Positions 55,931-64,000 of a stretch of DNA of 64,000 bases are shown piece by piece. Each line of letters opens with the position of its first letter. Within the stretch, counting starts at the first letter, position 1. Origin of the DNA: Sipunculus nudus (Eukaryota > Annelida > Sipuncula > Golfingiida > Sipunculidae); NCBI GenBank assembly GCA_026874595.1, contig CM049311.1, positions 50,223,676-50,287,675 of the forward strand, read 5' to 3'. The notes under the pieces were generated by a model that made no database searches, was not told where the DNA came from, and worked only from the letters and a program-made list of their open reading frames with translations. The position numbers were made by a program, and so were the translations under genes.

Positions 55931-57240
55931 TGCCCGCCAATCATACAGCCGCTCACACATCCGCTCAACCCGGTCATGCCGGAAGGATGATCGGAAAAAA
56001 CGGACGTCGGCGGTCGGAGATCAGTTCCAGTGACATGTCACAATGTTAACCAAAATAAATAAATAAATAAATGCAGCTTTCTGTGTTGGTCCTGTGCAAT
56101 GACGGGTAAGAGAATGCGTGCGAATGTGTACACATGCGTTTGCAGTGTATATCTATAAAAGGACATGTTAATTAAAAGGATACCGGATATGTGTGGATGT
56201 TAAAATTCCATGCCAGGATAATTTATAAATCCACTCTTTATTTTTGTCCCAAATGTCTAAATAAAGTTTAAAGTTTTTTTAACTGTAAAACTGTTTCTTT
56301 TCTGGAAATCTATCTGTTAAATATTTATTTAAAATATAGTTAATTGGTTTTTATTATTTTTGTTTCTCCATGCACGGCCCGTTTAAACATAAGTGTAACG
56401 GCCAAAACAGTACATTCATGTTAATGATTAATATATGTATTCCTATTTGTATCTAGTAATTTCAAGTATGATTTGTGCATGTATGCAAGTGTTTATAATC
56501 TACAGAGCCTGTTAGACTTGTTCTGCCAATACTATTTCTAGTACAGCATGAGCACTGGGTAAACTGAAAGTATATTTCCAGTACAGCATAAGTGCTGGGT
56601 TAATTGAAGTATGTTTCTGGTACAGCAGGACACTGCGTCATTTGAAATGTGTCAGGCTGAGATTGCTTGTAACTAGTTCTTTACGTCTTATAGTGCACTA
56701 GAAGCCAGCTAATCTAATAAAGTCTTATAGTGCACGAGAAGCCAGCTAATCTAATAAAGTGTAACTTACTCTCTATGTCCTAGTGGACCAGAAGCTAGCT
56801 ATAGTTCCATAAACGGTGTCGATGTAGGGTATTAAAACCCTGTAAGAGAACAGTGTCAGCATTCGGTCAGAGGCGAGCTGGCAAAGAATCACCAACTGCA
56901 AGACAGATTTTGGGATGCTGAGAGAATACTAAATTGGTATGTTTATGGTATTTCTTATTTCTAGTTTTTCATAAACCATTAGATTTTCTACAAGGATTCA
57001 CATTATGGAGCAAGTTTATTGGTTGTGATTGATTTAGAATGAAATATCTGTTGTATAAAAAATAAAATGGAAGATTACATTTACGTAATTACATGTGACT
57101 GAAAAGTAACCTGCTAATATTCTGTAAAATCTGACTTTATTTGTAATTCTGTTTCTAAGCCTGCATTATTCAAGTGTGTATTTTACAGTACTTTGTAATT
57201 TGGTTTTATATTCATGAGACTGTTCTATTTTGGTTGAAGT
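55931..57240. repeat. spacer with short tandem repeats
   Basis: Two small tandem repeats: a 40-bp-type unit starting GTACAGCA at 56541, 56581 and 56620, and a 37-bp unit starting GTCTTATAG at 56685 and 56722 with a diverged third part near 56777. At 56830-56935 a GC-balanced stretch ends in ATTGGTATGT, which could be a 5' UTR exon with a splice donor, but nothing proves it. A TAAA run lies at 56057-56072. No coding exon is seen. Confidence 0.5.
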
Positions 57241-57254
57241 CAATCGTTTGGGAA

Positions 57255-57638
57255 TCATTTAGAAGTATGTTCTAGATTTGACAATAAAGAACGTGTTAAC
57301 TCCAAAGGAATTGCATTATTTATACCAGCATCAGGTCTTACAATAAGTATACAGTATTTTTTAATTGAGACCCCTTTAAAATGATTTTTTTTTTGCCATT
57401 CCGGATATAAGAAATCGTCAAATAATAGATATGCACGCAATATATAAATAACAATTAAACTATAACGATCTCCAGAATTATATGCAAAAAAGAAAACCAT
57501 TCTCTTTAATCTGCCCTTGTTTATATGGTCGTAATCAATCGAATTATCTTGCATGATATAGTTCAAACATAAGTCAAAGTACATATTTCCATTTGATTCA
57601 ACTTTATAATCTAAACAAGATGACATCACATATTCCAA
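57255..57638 (-). CDS. hypothetical protein, 127 aa, divergent from the spliced gene
   Basis: A minus-strand frame from ATG 57638 (MEYVMSSCLDYKVESNGNMYF) to a stop at 57255. The composition is protein-like, with a hydrophobic stretch YSLIVIYILRAYLLF around residues 59-73 that could be one membrane segment or a buried helix. It begins right beside the GC-richer region from which the plus-strand gene appears to start, so a shared promoter is possible. I recognise no family. The AT-rich setting means that chance cannot be ruled out. Confidence 0.3.
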   Translation of the reverse strand: MEYVMSSCLDYKVESNGNMYFDLCLNYIMQDNSIDYDHINKGRLKRMVFFFAYNSGDRYSLIVIYILRAYLLFDDFLYPEWQKKNHFKGVSIKKYCILIVRPDAGINNAIPLELTRSLLSNLEHTSK

Positions 57639-57639
57639 G

Positions 57640-57783
57640 CGGCCGTTCGTGGGTCAAGTCACGACATCCCGGTATCGGACTTGTGACATCCATGTTCTGC
57701 GCCGAAGGTCAAGGTCGCGAATGTTTACAAACAGTCAATTTGACAGTTTGCGTTACCTGAAGATATTGTCCTGTTTTCTCACT
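57640..57783 (+). promoter_or_regulatory. possible promoter and first non-coding exon of the spliced gene
   Basis: This is a GC-richer patch in an AT-rich setting, ending in CACTGTAAGTAG, a good splice donor (GT at 57784). The first coding exon downstream begins with a 5' UTR after an acceptor at 58749, so an upstream non-coding exon is needed; this patch is the best candidate. Confidence 0.4.
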
Positions 57784-58749
57784 GTAAGTAGCTCTTTTCG
57801 CATAAAATCACACACAGTAGTCTGCGTCGTATTAATAGCTGTCCAATGACACCTTGCTGATAAAAATCGGACCATTTTTGGCGAAATAAAGACCAACTGT
57901 CACTTTCCGGAACACGAAAAATGACCGTCATCACTGACATGTCACTGTCAGTTCACCATCGCACCACTGCGCAGTATTTTATCCCTTTCCACAGATAATA
58001 TAAGCATCATTCCTGTGCAGATTTATGTTATATTGCCCAAGTAAGCCCCACTTTGTTAGATTCCGAACATATTTAGCGAAATAACAACAAAATGTCACCC
58101 AGGCCCACAGTGTAAAACTGATATTATAAAAACCAGCATGTTATAACCACACAAAAAATTTAGTTCACATAATTAACGGATTTATAAAAAATAATGAGAG
58201 AATTGAATACCGTCATATTTTATTATACGTAGAGTGTTGGGATTATCTTGATTTTATTTAATAAATTTTCATTTATCATGGTGATCGTGCAAAATTAATA
58301 TTAATCTGTATTGTTTTGTCTCTGTCAATTTTTTTTAAGATGCCGCAAAATTATAAATATAATTGTGTTTACTATGGAAAGTAAAAACCGTAATCTTGAG
58401 TCTATTTTGTAACATATTTCATGTATTTTATAAGTAAAAAATATGTTTAAATGAGAAAATTGAAAACCGTCATGTTTCATTAATTGTAAATTGTAGGCAT
58501 TTCCTGTATCTATCTAATGGAATTCCATTTATTATGTTTTCGGAAGAGATAAATAACTGTATTATTTTATCGCTGTCAAAATATTTTCTCACACTGTAAA
58601 ATTATAAATATTATAGTGTTTACATTCGAAAGTTAAAACCATAATTTATAGTCTATTTTGTAATATATTTCCATTTTTTCTCAACTTACAAATGTTTATA
58701 CAAAGTCAACAAAGCTCTGACTGGTATTTGTACAATTTTATTTCTACAG
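57784..58749 (+). other. probable first intron, with an old 225-bp tandem duplication
   Basis: AT-rich, no coding signal. 58193-58420 and 58450-58670 are diverged direct repeats with the same order of words: AATGAGA..ATTGAA.ACCGTCAT, then AAAATTATAAATAT.AT.GTGTTTAC, then GTCTATTTTGTAA.ATATTT (dots mark differing bases). Ends at the acceptor CTACAG (58744-58749). Confidence 0.5.
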
Positions 58750-58792
58750 AACTGAGACCCCCATTTGAGGAATAGGTACCAGTATTGGGAGA

Positions 58793-61700
58793 ATGGAGTC
58801 AAAACGTACAGGTATGTTTACATGTCGAACAGACTCGGACTAAGTACAGATATCAAAACATAATGTTCATCAGTATTTTGTCAATTTTATTTCATGGTAC
58901 AAATGAATACGATTAACTAACTTTTATGGGCTTGTGATTTCTCGCACACTTGCGGCAAAATTATATTATTGTTTGTGATAGCATTATTTGCTGTATGATA
59001 ATATGGGGTATGATATTTTAAAAAATTAAAAAAAAAACATAACAGCTGTAGAAGAAAGTAATTTATTTGAAGCATTTATGGACAGAATAGGGGTGAATTT
59101 TGTTCTGATGTAATTGTAATGTTGTATTTTTGTTACAGAGAGTAAGAAGACTGATCCTTTGCAACCGGTACTCAGCATCTATGATGCAAGTGTTCCAGTC
59201 GATCGGCAGCAGTGTGTGCTGAAGGCCACCCGAGAAGCAAAAAATGCCGCATCTATGCCACCGCCACCAAGCATGGATGACTGGAAGCTACGGGATGAAA
59301 AAACAGCAGTTGATGCAGGTATTGTTATTTTTCACGTCATACATACTGAAGGATATCACACAAAAAAGCTCAACTAAAGTTGACTTTGTTGATAAAATGC
59401 CTAATTGATTAATTGCATTTGTTTTTATTTTCCATTTGCCAACACACAAGATGAGAGTCACTGAAATTCTTTAGGAATTAAAAAGTGCTACATTTATAGC
59501 AATGCCATTTAAAAAATGTCACAACTCATTACTTTTCACCAAAGGCAATAAAAATGACCCAAGTTTTTTCAAAAGTTGGGTTAATTAAATTTTTAATGTG
59601 TTTCTTGATAGCTGCATTAAGGAGGTTATGTTTTCACCCTGTCAGTTTGTTTGATTGCTGATTTGATTTTTTTCATTTCATGCTATCATTTCATCATGTT
59701 TGTATCATGCTGACCCAGCCTGAAGTATGATAAATTATTTGGTGTCACTTATATGTATGAATTGTATTTTCAGCTAAAAAACGGTGCTGGTTGTGGTCTC
59801 GTACTCCGACAGAGGATCAGTACCTGGGCCAGTTGATCATATCCTTTGGCAAGTACAATGGGAAGACGTTCAAATGGCTCATAGAAAATGATGTTGGCTA
59901 TGTGAAGTAGTAAGTTATGCAAATTTCATATAGATTTGTCTTAACACCAGTTGTTGTAATTTTATTGGCTTAAAACTGTCCTTTGAACTATAATGCTTAA
60001 TAAAGCACTGAGACTGAGCAGCAATGCATTCTAATCACCAGAGAATGGCAGCCTAAATGTAAAATATTCCCCACAAATTTTATTTAAATTGTGTCTGACT
60101 GTACCTTTAACATGATTTGAATGTGCGTATCTGAGTTTTATTGATAATAAATATAAGTAAAGAATAAAATAAAAATTTTATCAATTATATTATGCATCAT
60201 AGACTGAAATTATTTACTGCAGTGTATTTGAGTCTGTAAAATAACATTTTTGTAGCCTGCTGGACAAACATGTCAAGGAGTCTAAGAACCCTGCACGTAA
60301 AAGTGAGATTCACGATGGGTGGCTGAAGGACTACCTCCTCCAGTACGCCAATCTCTTCCCGGCAGTGTCGTCACACCTGGAGGTCAACGTAGATAGCTGC
60401 GTGTATGGCCAGGGAAAGTTTAAGGCATTCTCCTATAAGGAGATGTACCAGTGGTACAAGCTCCACAAGGTTTTCCTGGCTGATCCACAGGCAGGTACAG
60501 CAGCCGAACGGACGCAGGCCCAGGATGCCTTCAATTCCACTAAGCAATGGCTGAATATGCAGGAAGCCAGCATCTCCAGCAAGGCCATGAAAAGGTTCAG
60601 GCAGTATGTTCTTGACAACGACAGGAAGGTAATGATCATCGATTGCTTTATATATAGTTCACATCAAAGCGCACTCAGTGTTTTATTTTATTACGTTTCA
60701 TAACAAAATCTCATTATATTCCTCAATCCGGATCTTGCGCCAGATCCACACTAAAATGTAATCAATTCTTCATTGGCCCATTCTAGAAATGCCCTGGAAA
60801 TATCATGATATCCCGTTTTTGAATGCCCCAATTATTTTGTGAAGAAACATGCATACACACAAACCCACACAAACAGGACTGAACACATACCCTCCTTGGG
60901 AAAACAAGAATTTCATTTATTATTGAAAGTATATCTTAACTGCACTTTGCACTGGAATAATACAAAAGAAATAAATCTGCAGATAAGTTCTATTAAGATG
61001 CATCATTTTACTCTAAATTTCAAAATGTCAGGTTGATATAACAATTTGCTGATTACAATGTGGAATGGTAACCGCTTATTCTTTCTGGTTATAGGAGGAA
61101 GGTGTGAGTGGCCAACAGCTGTCTACACGTTCCACCACCAGCACCACAGTGAAGCACTTTTCTCCTTCTAAGCATGACCCTACATGGGAAGATGATTCTG
61201 GTCTGCTGCAAGTGCCCGAACTCAATCTGACAAAAGGTACCGTATGATGTCTTTGTTTTAGGAGCATCACAATGTTCGTATTCATTAAAAGTAATTATGA
61301 TTTTGTTGAAATATATAACTTGGTCTTCAAAATGATGATTCTACTGAACGCTAAGTAACGATTAATACATATGTCACAAATGATAAGTACACATATCTGC
61401 TAATAACAAATTCATTATCATTATAGGAGTGGTGCATGTATGACATTTCTAATGACATTTTATGCTAATGTTTTCAGATTTGAGAGCACATTGTTGGTAA
61501 GGTTCATGTTCAGGTTAAGATATGGTGTTGGTGCTTTCTCTGACTGTTCTGTTGGGTGTGGGTGTACCGATGGTGTCAAACACCTGTAAATACACAATAA
61601 TGACTCTCCATATTTCTTCCTTTGTTTTGATTCCTCTCCTACCTTATAAATGTGAATGTATAATTTTTGTATATTATCTTTTATTTGCCTTTCTCAGCAG

Positions 61701-62404
61701 CATGCTTTCACATATCTTAATTCGCTAGCTGTTTTGTTATTTACAGCTCTTACCCAAGCTTTTTTTTATATATTTGCTTATTTCATGCTTTGCACCTGTT
61801 TCCTTTTTCAAGAGTTACATTATTCAGTCTTTAAGATATGCTTCATGTGTTTGTTTCTGGTAAAATGTTGTCATTTGTTTAATACTACTGGTTTGGATAG
61901 TATTTATTCTTAGTTATTTTAAATAATGGATTGGAAAAATAGGGAGATATTTGAAATAAGTTTTAAAGAAAGTTTTAAGAAAATTTTTGAAGTAAGGTTG
62001 TCACCAAATATCTGAATTAAGGTTTTAAGTACAGTGTCCATATTTTCTAATGACATGGTTAATTTTAATTTTCAATTAAATGAAAAAGTTTGATATATAA
62101 TTTCTGCCTTCCTGTCACTAATCTGTTGAATGTTTAAAACATTGTCTTGTACTGTTTGTACACACAGAAATATCTCCGGCTCCAGTGGAGGCTACCACCT
62201 CGAGTTGCAAAGCGACAGCTCCAGTTGAACCTTCAGCTCAGCAGAAGAGGGCCGTTCAGGATATATCAACACCAGAGAATGAACAGTCTGGCACACCTGA
62301 GGGCACAAATGAAAACCTCTCAGAGGTAGATTTTTGTTTTATGCCAACATTATTTCAAATGTTGTCTAGGCAGATAATTGAGAACTAAGGACTATGGGTC
62401 ATGC

Positions 62405-62479
<75 letters not shown>

Positions 62480-63775
62480 ATAAAAATTTCAGTCATTATG
62501 TCCTGTTACAGTAGGCGTCCTCTTGTCATGAAACAATGGTGGCCCATGGCTGGCCAATCAGCTTTAGGCAGTGCCGGACGTGATTGAGTATCCCATTCTG
62601 TCATTTAAAAGGGTTAAAAAAAATACTTGTAAATTCCATATAGGTCGGCCTCTTTGAATGGTTACTATAGTAAATGATTGTTATGCGTTGAGCATTCACA
62701 CACAGATACGTGTATTTAATTTCAGACAATGTATGAGGGGTGGAACCAGACTTGGGAGACCGGGCCAGGTGCGTTGTCCAAACATGATGTGGACTGGCTC
62801 AAAAACCATCCGGAGAGGGGCCTGTTCAAGCCGCTGGAGCATTATAAACAGCGAAACACTGGGGCTGTGCGGCAACGACATGTCCTCAAAAACGACAGGA
62901 TGTGGTTCCATCCTCCAGAGTGCCCAGGTGTCATCGGGAACACTGTGCCTCCTGCGGGTGCCTTCTTCCACACACGAGTCTTCTTCTGGAGACCGGTCGG
63001 TGTGTGGGGCTACAGCATAAGGTGCCCGCGGAGTAACTGCCCTGCCCGGGAAGAGGGGAACACATTCCTGTACAGATGTGGCTATTCCAAAACTGTACGC
63101 CACATCTGTGACATGTCGGAATGGTATTGCATGCTGACAGAAATTCTGGCATGCTCTGCCTGCAGCAAAGCTGCTAAGGATTCCCCTCAGCACCACATTG
63201 GTCGTTTCCCTGCTTGGGAGTCATGTATCATTTCCCAGCTGACTCCTGCGCATCAAGCCATGTTTCCTGCCATCTTGACTCCCAGGTGAGAAATCCCTTG
63301 TTTTATTTTATATCTTATATATATATTTATTTAAAATTAAGTAACTTAAATGTATTGCCAAAGTATAGAGTTTAAATAATCATTAAATGATTCCATAGTT
63401 CACAGAGCTACATTTATTGGCCCTAAATGATCTTTGAATGAAGGGATTTAATATTACCTTTTGGATTCTTTCATTGTATTGTCAAGCTTTACAAAATTAT
63501 GATTTCACCTAATTACCCTGGATAATTCTTTTTATAAGTAACCTTTGATCATCTCATACCCTCACACCAAGTTTTACATTTTTTCTCATATATGTCATTT
63601 CACAGACGTGGTGTTGACAAGAAGGTAGTCCACTTGTTGAGGGAGAGAACAGATGGCAATACCATGGCGAAGACTTGGAGGCAGGTCCAGGAGAAACACT
63701 GTGAGGACTACCTCCACAGAAAGGACATGTATACCACACTGTTGGAGTCACTTACCAGCAGAGGTGGGATAGTTG
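58793..63775 (+). CDS. spliced gene, uncharacterised DUF6729-like protein (3' end outside window)
   Basis: Eight coding exons: 58793-58811, 59139-59318, 59774-59909, 60256-60628, 61095-61236, 62168-62325, 62726-63285, 63606-63775; the gene continues beyond the window. All introns are GT-AG and all phases join in frame, giving about 579 codons so far. The start is the ATG at 58793 (MESKRT), after an acceptor at 58749. Content in order: Pro-rich N-terminus; FGKYNGKTF block (about residues 75-110); helical region YNLFPAV.. to KAMKRFRQYV; a Ser/Thr/Pro-rich disordered part; then a Cys/Trp-rich domain. That domain reminds me of DUF6729-type proteins of animals; this rests on memory of the family. 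Function unknown. Often such genes are multicopy and may derive from transposons (inference). Confidence 0.85.
59774..59909 (+). CDS. exon 3: small FGKYxGKTF domain
   Basis: It encodes KKRCWLWSRTPTEDQYLGQL and then a FGKYNGKTFKWLIENDVGYVKY block, with the next exon continuing LLDKHVKE. The pattern FGKYxGK..xWLxENDxGYxxxL resembles the small module seen in DUF3820 and at the C-terminus of ExoX-like exonucleases, thought to bind nucleic acid. The domain assignment is an inference from the pattern. The 5' and 3' splice sites are TTTTCAG and GTAAGT. Confidence 0.6.
62408..62476. repeat. TA dinucleotide microsatellite in intron
   Basis: About 34 TA units in the intron between exons 6 and 7 of the spliced gene. 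Possible cruciform-forming or length-variable site. Confidence 0.9.
62726..63285 (+). CDS. exon 7: Cys-rich DUF6729-like core
   Basis: 187 codons: TMYEGWNQTWETGPG, HPPECPGVIGNTVPPAGAFF, FFWRPVGVWGYSIRCPRSNC, then paired cysteines (CPRSNCP, YRCG, CDMSEWYC, LACSACSK) and FPAWESCIISQLTPAHQAMF. The Cys spacing suggests one or two zinc-binding sites. Exon 8 (63606-63775) continues RRGVDKKVVHLLRERTDGNT and the helix ..VQEKHCEDYLHRKDMYTTLLESL. Introns are phase-matched. No catalytic motif is recognised. Confidence 0.75.
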
Positions 63776-64000
63776 GTGAGTTCACAACTCTCCCTCTTAT
63801 TAAGAAGGCCAGTTCTGATAGACTGTATTGTTATTTCATTGGACAGACTTAATTGTTGCCCCATGCCTGTGTATATGAGGAAATATAGGCTGTAGAAAAT
63901 GGACATTTTGAATGATAAGCAGGCTGTTGCTGACAGTACCTGTATTTGTACATATTTTTGGAATATAAAATTATAAAATACAGTTTAGGTCTGTAAAAGT
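63776..64000. other. intron after exon 8
   Basis: Begins with a GTGAG donor (63776). AT-rich; no further exon is seen before the window end. Confidence 0.6.

Noticed and set aside
61522-61913. two overlapping plus-strand open frames with hydrophobic sequence
   Set aside because: They lie within an AT-rich intron between two well-supported exons and lack splice signals that keep phase.

Overview
The window is animal nuclear DNA. Evidence: a multicopy U1 spliceosomal snRNA gene, stacked non-LTR retrotransposons of the Tx1/L1-like type, a Ty3/Gypsy-type LTR element remnant, AT-rich sequence with TA/CA microsatellites, and at the right end a multi-exon gene with canonical GT-AG introns. The species cannot be named from sequence alone; a marine invertebrate is my best guess and only a guess.

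Layout. (1) Positions 1-30313 are retroelement debris, almost all on the minus strand: seven pieces of one two-ORF LINE family (called A to H here), plus a decayed Gypsy-type pol/gag (about 7030-10940). The LINE has an ORF1 with an RRM-like region and a CCHC knuckle, and an ORF2 with an apurinic-type endonuclease, a reverse transcriptase and a C-terminal zinc motif. (2) Positions 30314-55816 are a head-to-tail array with a period of about 2.84 kb. Each period holds one 163-nt U1 snRNA gene on the minus strand. Eight U1 genes are complete. The array begins with the first 32 nt of a ninth U1 and ends with the 3' two thirds of a tenth. (3) Positions 55817-57640 are low-complexity spacer. (4) From about 57640 to the window end lies a plus-strand spliced gene; eight coding exons are visible and all intron phases agree. 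It encodes an uncharacterised protein that resembles the DUF6729-type family from memory.

Main discovery. The LINE family appears to be site-specific for U1 snRNA genes. The 5' end of copy G is joined exactly to nt 1-32 of a U1 gene. Copy B is joined to nt 1-26 of another, diverged U1. The A-rich 3' tails of copies E and G are followed directly by U1 sequence beginning CCGTGATCAGCAA, and weaker versions of this follow F and H. The 3' junction is constant and the 5' junction varies, as expected from target-primed reverse transcription with one fixed first nick. All copies lie in the same sense as U1, head to tail, as if successive insertions reused the regenerated target. Copy G therefore sits immediately downstream of an apparently intact U1 promoter, which could transcribe it.

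No LINE copy is intact. Copy G is the closest: full ORF1, and an ORF2 with one in-frame stop and one frameshift. The U1 array looks homogenised, because rare variants are shared in a patchwork between non-adjacent units. The LINE stack sits at its left edge.
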